From assembly GCA_002482845.1 (NCBI GenBank), contig DLGT01000041.1:1-33315 (forward strand): a stretch of DNA of 33,315 nt. The letters are read 5' to 3'. The position numbers were made by a program, and so were the translations under genes. Origin of the DNA: Saprospiraceae bacterium UBA7687. GTDB taxonomy: Bacteria; Bacteroidota; Bacteroidia; Chitinophagales; Saprospiraceae. Shown here piece after piece: positions 14,081-22,930 of this stretch; positions within the stretch are counted from its first letter, which is position 1, and every line of letters begins with the position of its first letter. Under the pieces are notes generated by a model. The model ran no database searches, had not been told where the DNA came from, and worked only from the letters and a program-made list of their open reading frames with translations.

Positions 14081-16603
14081 CTAAAAATCTACCCTCAACC
14101 TTAAATTAATCCTTCTTCCTGTGAGATTATTTGGTAAGGCATATTCCTCATTTGTTAATGTTTTTACCCAATTTACTGAAGCTTGATTTGAAATCTGTAA
14201 TAAATTAAATGCTTCCAAACTTATCCAACTATTTTGTGAAAATCTAAGTGGGTGATTGGGCTTCCTTTTGATCCATTCTGCTTTCCAAAGCTGCACAGAA
14301 AAACCTATATCGATACGATGATAAGGCTTAAGTCTGAAAAAATTTCTAAACTCAATATTGTTTTCTCTCGGTCCATAAGGTAGCCCAGTACCTACTGAAA
14401 AGTTCAAGTTGACTTTGACATTCTCGTTTCTAGGTAAATAATCTTGGAAAAACATATTAAGTGTCATCAACTGATCCGTTGGTCTAGGTACATCTTTTAC
14501 TATAACCTCTGTTCTCACCGAATCTACTTCTTCAAACCTTAAATGATTGACACCATTCAGACTTTCACGAGCTCTAAGAAACGATAAATTAATCCACGAC
14601 TCTGCTCCAGGCACAAACTCTCCATTGATCCTGAAGTCCCATCCCATAATATAGCCAGTAGAGTTATTTTCACCAGCATATCGAATCCTAACGTTATCTA
14701 GTTCGTAAGAGACCATGTCTGTTAGCTTTTTGTAATAAACTTCCGAAATGATACGAAATGGTCTATTACTGATGCGCTCCCATGTAAAATCATAGGAAAC
14801 ACCACCTACGATATGTATTGATTTCTGTGACTTGAGATCTGTATTGGTGGTTCCATCTGGTCGACGCATTTCTCTGTACAATGGAACTTGATTATAATAA
14901 CCACCTGCTAGTTTGAATGAGATATCTTGTTTCCATTGTAATGGCTTAAATAGAATTTGTGCTCTAGGACTGACAAAAAACTCATCATTTAATGTTCGAT
15001 AAGTTGCTCTAGTTCCAATGGAAAATTTAAATTCGTTTTTGTCATTTTTGATAGTAAATCCATCTTGGATATAAGCTTGGAATCTATCGTTTTTAATTAG
15101 ATTGGTAGACTTTAATACTTTGGAGAGTAATACATCCGTGGATGAATATGGTAGAGAATAACCTGCTGAGTCAATACGCTCCCATTCACTTAAGACATCA
15201 TCAAAAGTTTCTGATTGATATTTGATGCCCCATTGCAAAAAATGAATTTTATTTTTATCCAACTCATTTTGTAATTCTATGCCACCTTTATATTCGACAT
15301 TATGAATGGTATTGTACAAATAATTTCTTGCGTAGACATGCTGAGTACCTGTGCCTAATACGGCGATTTCTTGTCCAGTATTCTCACCAAGAGCTGTTTC
15401 AATCTGTGATAGTCTATAGTAACCTAGTATATCAAATTTTTCTTCTTCACTTGCTCTATAAGAAGATGCAAGTAATTTCATAAACATTGGATTCTTTTTT
15501 CGTTCTGGCACATATGTCAGCGATAAGCCACTCATACCATATTCAAAATCATCACTTTCTTGACCTTCAAATACAGTGTTTAACTCCAATTGAAAATCAA
15601 TCGTACCTTTTTTACTTTTTCCCGATAATGGTTGGAAATTGTAGTGGCTACCATTATAATTAGAAATAAATCCAAGCTGAAACTCTTTACTTAGTTCATA
15701 ACTTAAATATGCTTGGATGTCAACAAATGTGGGTACATATTCACCTTTAACGTCTGAACTGCCTAGCAAATAAGCATTCGTTTTATATCTTGCTCCTATG
15801 AGATATCTAAATTTGTTATAAGCATTTGGACCTAACCTTTTACTACCTTCTATATGGGCAGAAGCACCAAGAAGACTTGCTGTAACACTACCAAGAACTT
15901 CTTCAGGTCTTTTATATCTTATGTCTAAAACAGATGACATTTTGTCCCCATATTTACTTTCAAATCCACCAGATGAAAACTCTAAGTCCCGGATTAAATC
16001 AATGTTTGGAAAACTAAGACCTTCTTGCTGACCACTTCTAATAAGTTGGGGCCTAAATATTTCAAAATCATTGACATAAATTAAATTTTCGTCATAATTT
16101 CCACCTCTTACATTATATTGTGAGGTAAGTTCACCACCCGAGCCTGCATTTACACCCAAAGCTATGTGTGGTAATATACTTTCAAAATTACCTGACGCAG
16201 TTGGAAGGATTTTCAGCTCTGTAACTTCCTCTCTGACCATGCCTACATCTTCTATCTTACCCGCTCGAACTACGATTTCTAGTTCAGTAGACTTGGGTAC
16301 CATCTTGACGTTGATATTTCTTTTCTGTCCAGACTTCATAGCTTCTACTTGCATAGAAAGATCTGTGTAACCTAAACGAGAGAATTTTATGGTAGCTCTT
16401 TGGTTTTCCGTTACTTCTATCCTATATTGGCCATTGATATCTGACTCTGTTGATACTGATGTTCCGTCTACAAAAACAGTTACAAAATCGATCCCTGCAC
16501 CTGTATCTATGTCACGAATGACGCCAAACACCACACCTCCTTGTCCAAAAGTATGTCCAAGAACCATCAAAAATATAAATATCGTAAAAAGTTTATTCTT
16601 CAT
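14081..16603 (-). CDS. TonB-dependent outer-membrane receptor with N-terminal carboxypeptidase-regulatory-like domain
   Basis: An 840-residue outer-membrane transporter. The signal peptide (about 1-20) is followed by a carboxypeptidase-D regulatory-like beta domain (GVIRDIDTGAGIDFVTVFVDG... to about 110), common in Bacteroidota receptors. Next comes a plug domain (about 125-235, with YNVRGGNYDENLIYVNDFEI and GGFESKYGDKMSSVLDI). The remaining about 600 residues form alternating beta strands and end with a terminal Phe (LRVDF), as expected for a barrel recognised by the Bam complex. Energy comes from TonB-ExbBD at the inner membrane. No SusD-like partner lies next to it, so it is not a polysaccharide-locus SusC pair, and the substrate cannot be named. 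The propeller gene follows 74 bases downstream with its own -7 box. Confidence 0.9.
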   Translation of the reverse strand: MKNKLFTIFIFLMVLGHTFGQGGVVFGVIRDIDTGAGIDFVTVFVDGTSVSTESDINGQYRIEVTENQRATIKFSRLGYTDLSMQVEAMKSGQKRNINVKMVPKSTELEIVVRAGKIEDVGMVREEVTELKILPTASGNFESILPHIALGVNAGSGGELTSQYNVRGGNYDENLIYVNDFEIFRPQLIRSGQQEGLSFPNIDLIRDLEFSSGGFESKYGDKMSSVLDIRYKRPEEVLGSVTASLLGASAHIEGSKRLGPNAYNKFRYLIGARYKTNAYLLGSSDVKGEYVPTFVDIQAYLSYELSKEFQLGFISNYNGSHYNFQPLSGKSKKGTIDFQLELNTVFEGQESDDFEYGMSGLSLTYVPERKKNPMFMKLLASSYRASEEEKFDILGYYRLSQIETALGENTGQEIAVLGTGTQHVYARNYLYNTIHNVEYKGGIELQNELDKNKIHFLQWGIKYQSETFDDVLSEWERIDSAGYSLPYSSTDVLLSKVLKSTNLIKNDRFQAYIQDGFTIKNDKNEFKFSIGTRATYRTLNDEFFVSPRAQILFKPLQWKQDISFKLAGGYYNQVPLYREMRRPDGTTNTDLKSQKSIHIVGGVSYDFTWERISNRPFRIISEVYYKKLTDMVSYELDNVRIRYAGENNSTGYIMGWDFRINGEFVPGAESWINLSFLRARESLNGVNHLRFEEVDSVRTEVIVKDVPRPTDQLMTLNMFFQDYLPRNENVKVNLNFSVGTGLPYGPRENNIEFRNFFRLKPYHRIDIGFSVQLWKAEWIKRKPNHPLRFSQNSWISLEAFNLLQISNQASVNWVKTLTNEEYALPNNLTGRRINLRLRVDF

Positions 16604-16715
16604 ATCATTTCTAAACTAAACAAAGTAAACGTAAGTCATTATATATTATTATCATTTATGACATTATTCTTTGAGCCCAAAAATATCAAAACGCTATTCT
16701 TTCGTATGCTCAACA

Positions 16716-17387
16716 TTAAGCATAAAGCCCCTTGATACCTAAATTCTTTAAAGCGTGGACTGCCAATGATGGGTTTTCTGCTTTGAATACACTATTACCT
16801 GCAACGAGTACGTCCGCTCCAGCTTGCAAAATAGACTCCGCATTTTGAAGACCTACACCACCATCTATTTCGATCAACGTTTTGGTATTCCTTGTGATAA
16901 TCATATTTTTTAGAGCTTCAATTTTTGCCAATGTCCGATATATAAACTTCTGACCACCAAAACCAGGATTTACAGACATCAGTATAACTAAATCCAAATC
17001 TTCGATGATATCATCTAATAAAGACACAGATGTGGAAGGATTTATAGCAATGCCAGCTTTTGCTCCTGTTGCTTTGATTTGCTGTATTAGACGATGTGCA
17101 TGATGAGTAGCCTCTAGGTGAAATGAAATATTGGTCGCTCCAGCTTCTCTATATATGTCGATATACTGTTCAGGGTTAGTGATCATAAGATGAACATCAA
17201 GCGGCTTTTGGGAGTTTTGATGCATAACCTTTATAATATCAGGGCCGAAAGATATATTAGGTACAAAGTTACCATCCATTACATCTACGTGCAACCAATC
17301 TGCTTCTGTACTATTAATTAATTGAATTTGTGATACAAGATTACCGAAATCAGCTGCCAATACTGAAGGTGCGACTAAATGATTCAT
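16716..17387 (-). CDS. rpe: Ribulose-phosphate 3-epimerase
   Basis: This cytoplasmic enzyme interconverts D-ribulose 5-phosphate and D-xylulose 5-phosphate in the pentose phosphate pathway. At 223 residues it has the standard length of this TIM-barrel family. Visible signatures are APSVLAADF at the first strand, HVDVMDGNFVPN (H33, D35 and neighbours), DVHLMI with the metal-binding histidine, SVNPGFGGQKFI as the phosphate-binding region, and EIDGGV with the second catalytic aspartate. All key residues are present. The ATG at 17387 is preceded at 24 bases by a TATTTTTG box. Confidence 0.97.
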   Translation of the reverse strand: MNHLVAPSVLAADFGNLVSQIQLINSTEADWLHVDVMDGNFVPNISFGPDIIKVMHQNSQKPLDVHLMITNPEQYIDIYREAGATNISFHLEATHHAHRLIQQIKATGAKAGIAINPSTSVSLLDDIIEDLDLVILMSVNPGFGGQKFIYRTLAKIEALKNMIITRNTKTLIEIDGGVGLQNAESILQAGADVLVAGNSVFKAENPSLAVHALKNLGIKGLYA

Positions 17388-17410
17388 CTTTTTAATTTAA
17401 TATTGAAGGG

Positions 17411-17418
17411 CAAAAATA
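17411..17418 (-). promoter_or_regulatory. -7 box for rpe
   Basis: TATTTTTG on the - strand matches TAnnTTTG and lies 23 bases before the ATG. No clear TTTG is seen at 19-21 bases upstream of it. Confidence 0.45.
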
Positions 17419-17548
17419 TTAAATAAAAGACACATATTTTGACTAAGAGCTGTTTTTTCTTTTTCTTTCATGTAACTTAATTTCGGATTGACCCAATATT
17501 CAAAATGGAGATTACATCATATATTGCCATTCGCATTCAACAAAATAG

Positions 17549-17588
17549 AACGAAGTACTTCACCTAATTGTTAGTAAAGTACTTCGTT
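17549..17588. repeat. Perfect 12-base inverted repeat, possible terminator or protein site
   Basis: AACGAAGTACTT (17549-17560) and AAGTACTTCGTT (17577-17588) are exact complements around a 16-base loop. Read on the - strand it lies downstream of the DUF2853 gene and is followed by a modestly T-rich stretch, so it could end that transcript. The rest of 17,388-17,786 holds repeat C copy 2 and no gene. Confidence 0.6.
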
Positions 17589-17628
17589 TCAACATTCTAG
17601 CAATAATATAAAAAGGATTTAAAATATT

Positions 17629-17775
17629 AAGCTATAACCCCAAAGGGGTTAAATATTAGTAACCACGCATATACATCCGTGGTTGAAATGGATAACTATC
17701 TTAATTTTGGCGCTATTTTTGCCATAAGATGCAAAAATCGTGACAAAATTTTAGAGAAAAACTAACACCTGTATT
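17629..17775 (+). repeat. Palindromic repeat family C, copy 2
   Basis: A perfect 7-base stem TAACCCC/GGGGTTA with an AAA loop (17635-17651) comes first. A second stem AACCACG/CGTGGTT (17661-17684) follows, then TTGGCGCTATTTTTGC...GCAAAAAT and GTGACAAAA as in copy 1. The second stem differs in sequence from copy 1 (GAGATGGGT) but still pairs, which is compensatory change. Confidence 0.8.
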
Positions 17776-17786
17776 GTTACAAAGAA

Positions 17787-18128
17787 CTATTTAAAGTCGC
17801 CTTCTTTTCCAAATTTCACGGTAAGTAATGCATAAAATAACACTCTATGCTTTTGTCTATTAGAACTTCCAAGTTGATCAATAACACCTGCAATAGCATC
17901 ATCAAGCGCAGGTCCATCTGCCAAACCTAGCTTTTTTACTAAGAAATTTGCCTTTACTCTTTCAAGCTCTTCTTTGTCACTACTCGAAACCAAAGACGCA
18001 TCGGCTAGGTAAATAGAAGGACCTAGACTTTTAGCAACTCCAGTAATCAAATCTTCCGATAACTTTAAACCAAGTTCTTTAGAAGCATCCATGTACAATT
18101 GAACTTTTTCATCAAATTGACTCATCAT
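17787..18128 (-). CDS. DUF2853 family protein
   Basis: A small soluble, mostly helical protein of 113 residues matching DUF2853. Its recognisable features are the opening DEKVQLYMDASKELGL, the central VAKSLGPSIYLADASLVSSSDKEELERVKANFL, and the end HRVLFYALLTVKFGKEGDF. No function is established for the family. Two consecutive ATG codons (18128 and 18125) could start it; the second gives MSQFDEKV. A TATATTTG box lies 32 bases upstream. Flanking repeats of family C on both sides make it an isolated single-gene unit. Confidence 0.82.
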   Translation of the reverse strand: MMSQFDEKVQLYMDASKELGLKLSEDLITGVAKSLGPSIYLADASLVSSSDKEELERVKANFLVKKLGLADGPALDDAIAGVIDQLGSSNRQKHRVLFYALLTVKFGKEGDFK

Positions 18129-18160
18129 TTAAATTTTTAAGGGGTTATATAAAGATTCAG

Positions 18161-18168
18161 CAAATATA
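18161..18168 (-). promoter_or_regulatory. -7 box for the DUF2853 gene
   Basis: TATATTTG on the - strand fits TAnnTTTG. The region is AT-rich and no clean -33 TTTG is found at the normal distance. Confidence 0.4.
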
Positions 18169-18228
18169 TATCATAATTTTAATTCAATAAAGAAACTTTA
18201 CATTAAATTTAATTTAAAAATCATAACT

Positions 18229-18416
18229 AATTAACTATAACACCGTAGGGGTGTAACGATAGTAACCAAAGATGTAAATCCATGGTATAAGTGGTAAGCG
18301 AATACGATATTGGCGCTATTTTAGCGTAAAAATTGCAAACTTGTCAAGCTTCAGCATGAAATTGTGACAAAATTGGTTTATAGCTTGATTAACCTAAATA
18401 ATTATTAAAAATCATA
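18229..18416 (+). repeat. Palindromic repeat family C, copy 3
   Basis: ACACC/GGTGT stem around GTAGG (18240-18254), a weaker ACCA/TGGT pair, then TTGGCGCTATTTTAGCG, and a longer tail ending GTGACAAAATTGG and AACCTAAATAATTATTA. The closing AACCTAAATA is shared with copy 1. The interval 18,129-18,587 holds this copy and the next gene's promoter region, with no gene. Confidence 0.75.
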
Positions 18417-18546
18417 ATTATATCTACCAGAAAACAGTAAGGATGATATTGCGTTTAATATGTATCTATGTATTTGTCAGAATGTTAAACTAATGTCTCA
18501 CCATTAAAATAAATAATAAAGATACTCGTTATTCATTTTTATTTTC

Positions 18547-18554
18547 TAATTTTG
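18547..18554 (+). promoter_or_regulatory. -7 box for the periplasmic foldase operon
   Basis: TAATTTTG fits TAnnTTTG and lies 33 bases before ATG 18588. The -33 region is not a clean TTTG. Confidence 0.45.
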
Positions 18555-18587
18555 CACCTTAATTTTTAAATAGCAAAAAATTATAAT

Positions 18588-20525
18588 ATGTTATCTAGAG
18601 TTTTATTTGTATTGTTTTGTTTGTCATTTACTTTATTAAATGCTCAATCCAACGAAGATATCCTCATGAAAGTAGGTAAGTCAGATGTCAAGGTATCTGA
18701 ATTTAAGTACATTTATGAGAAAAACAATGGTGGTGCAGCTGATTACTCGGCAAAAAGTGTAAATGAATATTTGGATCTTTACACTAAATTTAAACTTAAG
18801 GTTGAAAAAGCAAGAGAACTTAAACTAGACACGATTACTGCCTTAAAAACAGAACTAGAAGGTTATAGAAAACAATTAGCTAGTTCTTACTTAATCGATA
18901 AGGAAGTAACTGATTTTATTCTTCGTGAATTATATGAAAGAATGAAGACAGATGTAGCTTTCAGTCATATTTTTATCTCAGCTGCTGAAAATAGTACTTA
19001 CGCAGTAAGAGAAGAAGCTAAAGCAAAAATAAAAGATGTAAAACTCAAACTGGCGGCAGGTCAGAAATTTGAAGAATTGGCTCAACAGTTTTCTCAGGAC
19101 AAAACAACGGCTAGTAAAGGCGGAGAAATGGGATTCTTTACTGCAAAACTTCCGGCAGGCTTCTATGAGTTAGAGAGTGCGTTATATAATACCAAGGTAG
19201 GCGAAACATCAGATATTCTAAAAACAAAAATAGGATATCATATCATTAAAGTGACCGATAAAAGACCGGCAAGGGGATCTTTAGAAGTGGCACATATACT
19301 ACTAGATCCTGAAAGTAAGGTGTTAGCAGATAGTATTTACAATGCTGTTAAAGCTGGTGCAAGTTTCGAAAGTTTAGTGACCAAGTACTCTAAAGATAAA
19401 AACTCTGTCAAGAACAATGGCAAATTACCTGTTTTTGGTATAAATACGTATGATAGAGTGTTTGAAGATGCTGCATTCAAAATAACAGACAATGGCGGCT
19501 ATGCTAGTCCAGTTATGACAAAGTCAGGATGGCATATTATAAAGAGACTCTCTAAACCTAATATGGATACGTATGAGCTTTTTGTTAAAAGAAATAAAGC
19601 ACAAATAGGTAAAGACCCTAGATTTGATATTGCAAAAACAAAACTGATAAGTGATATTAAACAGTCATCAGGTTTTGTAGAAAACTTAAAAGAACTTGAG
19701 CGATTTACAGAAAATTTAGACGAAGAATTTTATTCATTCAAATGGTCTCCAAATGAACAAACTCCGACAATTCAATTATTTGCAATTGGAGGAGATAATA
19801 TTTATAGTGTTAAAGATTTTGCAGATTATTGTAAAAAGAACACAAAAACAAGGCTGAAATATGATAAATCTAAGCCACTTATTGAAACGGTGGAAGAACT
19901 GTATAATGAGTATGTGAATGATGCAGTAATGTCGTTTGAAGAAAAATCATTGGAAGTAAAATATCCTGACTTTAAATCTCTTATGAGAGAATACGAAGAA
20001 GGTATCTTGTTATTTGAAGCTACCAAAATTAACGTTTGGGATAAGGCAAATCAAGATACAGTCGGACTTAAAGCCTTCTTTGAAACAAGACCAAATATCT
20101 ACATGTGGGACGAAAAAGCTGAAACAACAGAATTTACAATTGCCACGGCCGATAAAGAATTGGCTGAAAAAATATATAAATACGCTGCCAAAAACAATGC
20201 TGAAAAGATAGAGAAAAAGTTCAATAAAAAGTCAAAAGTTGTATCTAGTAAAAAGTCAGATTTCGAAAAAGGAGCAAAAGAAGTTTCTGACGTAGAATGG
20301 AAGGAAAATGCATTAAGTACTTTGGCTTTTAACAATAAAGACACCTATTCATTTAAGAAAGTAAATAAAATAATACCTTCTAAGCCAAAAAATCTTTCAG
20401 AAGCTAAGGGCTATGTGGTGGCAGATTATCAGGATCATTTAGAAAAGGAATGGTTATTAGAATTAAAAAAATCTTACGAAGTGAAGGTTATTGAAGATGT
20501 CTTACAAAAAATTATTAAAAAGTAA
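18588..20525 (+). CDS. Periplasmic peptidyl-prolyl isomerase with two PpiC domains
   Basis: A 645-residue exported foldase. After a signal peptide (about 1-20, ending LLNAQ) comes a SurA-like helical chaperone segment to about 115. Two parvulin (PpiC) domains follow, at about 120-225 (with FSHIFIS, FEELAQQFSQD, GGEMGFF, IGYHIIKVTDKR) and about 228-325 (with VAHILLD, FESLVTKYSKD, NGKLPVFG, SGWHIIKRL). The remaining 320 residues are a long helical tail without a named domain. Parvulins isomerise Xaa-Pro bonds and chaperone outer-membrane proteins in the periplasm. It leads a three-gene operon whose next gene overlaps its 3' end by 29 bases. Confidence 0.92.
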   Translation: MLSRVLFVLFCLSFTLLNAQSNEDILMKVGKSDVKVSEFKYIYEKNNGGAADYSAKSVNEYLDLYTKFKLKVEKARELKLDTITALKTELEGYRKQLASSYLIDKEVTDFILRELYERMKTDVAFSHIFISAAENSTYAVREEAKAKIKDVKLKLAAGQKFEELAQQFSQDKTTASKGGEMGFFTAKLPAGFYELESALYNTKVGETSDILKTKIGYHIIKVTDKRPARGSLEVAHILLDPESKVLADSIYNAVKAGASFESLVTKYSKDKNSVKNNGKLPVFGINTYDRVFEDAAFKITDNGGYASPVMTKSGWHIIKRLSKPNMDTYELFVKRNKAQIGKDPRFDIAKTKLISDIKQSSGFVENLKELERFTENLDEEFYSFKWSPNEQTPTIQLFAIGGDNIYSVKDFADYCKKNTKTRLKYDKSKPLIETVEELYNEYVNDAVMSFEEKSLEVKYPDFKSLMREYEEGILLFEATKINVWDKANQDTVGLKAFFETRPNIYMWDEKAETTEFTIATADKELAEKIYKYAAKNNAEKIEKKFNKKSKVVSSKKSDFEKGAKEVSDVEWKENALSTLAFNNKDTYSFKKVNKIIPSKPKNLSEAKGYVVADYQDHLEKEWLLELKKSYEVKVIEDVLQKIIKK

Positions 20526-21387
20526 GCCTACATTGAAGTATTGCTTTCACATAGCTATTTTTTCATTGTTTTTACATATCGGATGTAAAGATGGTTTTAA
20601 TTTTAACCAAAAATCAAAAGATCCAGTCATTGTAAAGGTTGGTAATCGTAATTTATTTAAATCTCAGCTCGATGGTTTAATTCATGACATGACTTCACCT
20701 ACCGATAGCGCAGCTATTGTGGATGGATTTATTGAAAATTGGATTAAAGAGAACTTGATGATCATCGAAGCTGAAAAAAATGTAGCGGCTGACATCAATC
20801 TTAATAAGCTCATAGAAGATTATAGGTCATCTTTATTAGTGTACAACTATGAAAAGAAACTAATTGAAAATGAGCTAGATACAGTAGTAGAACAAAGTGA
20901 AAAGGTTAATTTTTATACGGGTAATCAAAATCAGTTTAGTCTCTCCCACCCTATCCTTAAATGTATGGTGGCAAAGATACCATCCAAATCAAAAAATATC
21001 TCTTCACTAAAAAGACTGCTTGAAAGTAAGGACATCACTGAAGCGACTTTTTATATCAAAGAAAAAGCTTCTTTCCATTTTTTAGATACTGCAAAGTGGA
21101 TTACGGTAGATGATATTAAAGCACTTGTTCCTGAAGATATGCTTGATAATGCTAAGCTTAGTAAAAATAAAGTGTATCAGCAAAAAGATGGAGAATCTGA
21201 ATATTTTGTTAAAATTCTAAATTTTTACAGCGAAAATGAAATTCCACCGTTTGAATATATAGAAGATAAGATTAACAAAATAATTCTTGGTGATCGTAAG
21301 ATAAACCTTCTAAAAAATAAAAGACAGGAACTTTACCTTCAAGGTAAAAAGAATGATGAATTTGAAATTTTTAAACTAAATCAATAG
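20497..21387 (+). CDS. SurA-like lipoprotein lacking a parvulin domain
   Basis: The 296-residue product begins with a basic stretch and a hydrophobic segment ending HIGC, so Cys30 is a probable lipobox cysteine and the protein is membrane-anchored in the periplasm. The following VIVKVGNRNLFKSQLDGLI resembles the N-terminal start of SurA and PrsA proteins. No PpiC motif is found, so it may be a chaperone without isomerase activity. The ATG at 20497 overlaps the preceding foldase gene by 29 bases, and the SurA-like gene follows after 5 bases, so translation is probably coupled. An in-frame TTG two codons earlier is less likely. The function is inferred from position and the short N-terminal similarity. 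Confidence 0.75.
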   Translation: MSYKKLLKSKPTLKYCFHIAIFSLFLHIGCKDGFNFNQKSKDPVIVKVGNRNLFKSQLDGLIHDMTSPTDSAAIVDGFIENWIKENLMIIEAEKNVAADINLNKLIEDYRSSLLVYNYEKKLIENELDTVVEQSEKVNFYTGNQNQFSLSHPILKCMVAKIPSKSKNISSLKRLLESKDITEATFYIKEKASFHFLDTAKWITVDDIKALVPEDMLDNAKLSKNKVYQQKDGESEYFVKILNFYSENEIPPFEYIEDKINKIILGDRKINLLKNKRQELYLQGKKNDEFEIFKLNQ

Positions 21388-21392
21388 AATAG

Positions 21393-22733
21393 ATGAATTT
21401 AATTCGATTTATAAGTAGTATGATTATTTTCTTGACGATAAACAGTTCTGTGGTAGCTCAGGAGAAATTGGTCGATAAGGTAGTTGCAAAAGTAGGAAGT
21501 GAATATATATTACTTTCAGAAATTGAAGAAGAATTCTCTTATGCAAAGTCAAAAGACCCAAGTATCAACGAAGATGTCAAGTGCATCATCTTAGATAATG
21601 TAATAGCACAAAAGCTTGTAGTATATCACGCTAAAATAGACAGTGTAGAGATCACTGATGAAGAAGTGGAAGTTCAACTTGATTATCGATTTGAATCAAT
21701 TTTACGCCAAATGAATGGAGATGAATCGTTTTTTGAAGATTATTATGGTGCTACCATTTCAGAAATGAAAAATAGATTTAGAGATGATCAAAGACACAAG
21801 ATTTTAGCAGAAAAGATGCAGTACAAATTAATGTCAAGTATTGAAATCACACCTAAAGAAGTAGAAAAGTTTTTTAATACCGTACCAAAAGACTCATTGC
21901 CATATTTTAAATCTGAAATGGAAATTTCTGAAATTATAGTCACTCCAAAAGTGAATGCTGTAGAGAGACAAAAAGCTCTTGACAAAATCACCATGCTAAG
22001 AGAAAAAGTAGTATCAGGTAATGCAACTTTTGAAACAATAGCTAGCCAACATTCTCAAGATCCTGGATCTGCTTTGAGACAAGGTGATCTCGGATACGCA
22101 AAAAGAGGTGTTTATGTGCCAGAATTCGAAGCTACTGTATTTTCATTGGCAAAGGATGAAATCTCAGAAATAATAGAAACCGAATTTGGCTTTCACTTCA
22201 TACAATTGATAGAAAGACGTGGTAACACGGTAAGAGCTAGACACGTATTGATCAAACCAGAGATTACAGCAGCTGATCTGGAGTTGGCAAAAACCAAGTT
22301 AGATTCTGTAAGAAACATGATTTTAAAAGATTCAATTAGTTTTGAACTTGCTGTAAAGCAAAATTCACTAAAAGCATTACCTTCATTTTCTAACAATGGA
22401 AGGGTCAAGAACGATAGGACAAATAATACATTTTTTGCAGCTGATGACTTCGATCCTGATACGTATTTCGCAATATTTGAATTGAAACCAGGACAATTGT
22501 CAAAACCATTAGAGATAACTTTGCCAGACGGCAAGAAGGGGTTTAGATTGATAAAACTTCAATCAATTTCAAAACCTCATAAAGCCAATATGACAGAAGA
22601 CTTTGATAAGATCTCCAATTTTGCAAAGGAAAGCAAAAAAAATGAATATTTTATGAAGTGGTTGCAAAAGAAAAAGTCTGAAACTTTTATTTACACAGAT
22701 CCAATGTTTAAGGACTGTGCGATTAAAATCTAA
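21393..22733 (+). CDS. surA: SurA-like periplasmic chaperone/peptidyl-prolyl isomerase
   Basis: A 446-residue exported protein (signal peptide about 1-22, ending VVAQ). The N-terminal chaperone domain opens KVVAKVGSEYILLSEIEEEF, the hallmark start of SurA, and runs to about 170. PpiC domain 1 (about 172-277) has MEISEIIVTP, FETIASQHSQDPGS, GDLGYAKRG and FGFHFIQLIERR. Domain 2 (about 278-400) opens VRARHVLIKP but is more diverged and may be inactive. SurA proteins carry unfolded outer-membrane proteins across the periplasm to the Bam complex. It is the last gene of the foldase operon, ahead of an oppositely oriented tRNA gene. The symbol is by analogy with SurA architecture. Confidence 0.85.
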   Translation: MNLIRFISSMIIFLTINSSVVAQEKLVDKVVAKVGSEYILLSEIEEEFSYAKSKDPSINEDVKCIILDNVIAQKLVVYHAKIDSVEITDEEVEVQLDYRFESILRQMNGDESFFEDYYGATISEMKNRFRDDQRHKILAEKMQYKLMSSIEITPKEVEKFFNTVPKDSLPYFKSEMEISEIIVTPKVNAVERQKALDKITMLREKVVSGNATFETIASQHSQDPGSALRQGDLGYAKRGVYVPEFEATVFSLAKDEISEIIETEFGFHFIQLIERRGNTVRARHVLIKPEITAADLELAKTKLDSVRNMILKDSISFELAVKQNSLKALPSFSNNGRVKNDRTNNTFFAADDFDPDTYFAIFELKPGQLSKPLEITLPDGKKGFRLIKLQSISKPHKANMTEDFDKISNFAKESKKNEYFMKWLQKKKSETFIYTDPMFKDCAIKI

Positions 22734-22750
22734 TCAGCTTTTTAAGAATG

Positions 22751-22824
22751 TGGAGAATACCGGGCTCGAACCGGTGACCTCTACGCTGCCAGCGTAGCGC
22801 TCTAGCCAACTGAGCTAATTCCCC
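22751..22824 (-). tRNA. tRNA-Ala (anticodon GGC)
   Basis: Read on the - strand, the 74 bases fold as a complete cloverleaf. The acceptor arm is GGGGAAT/ATTCTCC with one G-T pair, the D arm GCTC...GAGC, the anticodon stem CTACG/CGTAG with loop CTGGCAG (anticodon GGC), and the T arm ACCGG-TTCGAAC-CCGGT; the discriminator base is A. The 3' CCA is not encoded. It lies between the foldase operon and holA, on the opposite strand to both. Confidence 0.96.
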
Positions 22825-22930
22825 GACAAAATTGGCAAAGGCAAATGTAATAACTAATTTACAATATTTGATTATTAATTTTATAAATGGTCATTTCTAA
22901 CTTGTAATTCATTTATCATTTTTATTTAAC

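Noticed and set aside
14081..16603. SusC-type polysaccharide utilisation receptor
   Set aside because: No SusD-like lipoprotein or glycan-degrading genes are adjacent, so only a general TonB-dependent receptor call is supported.
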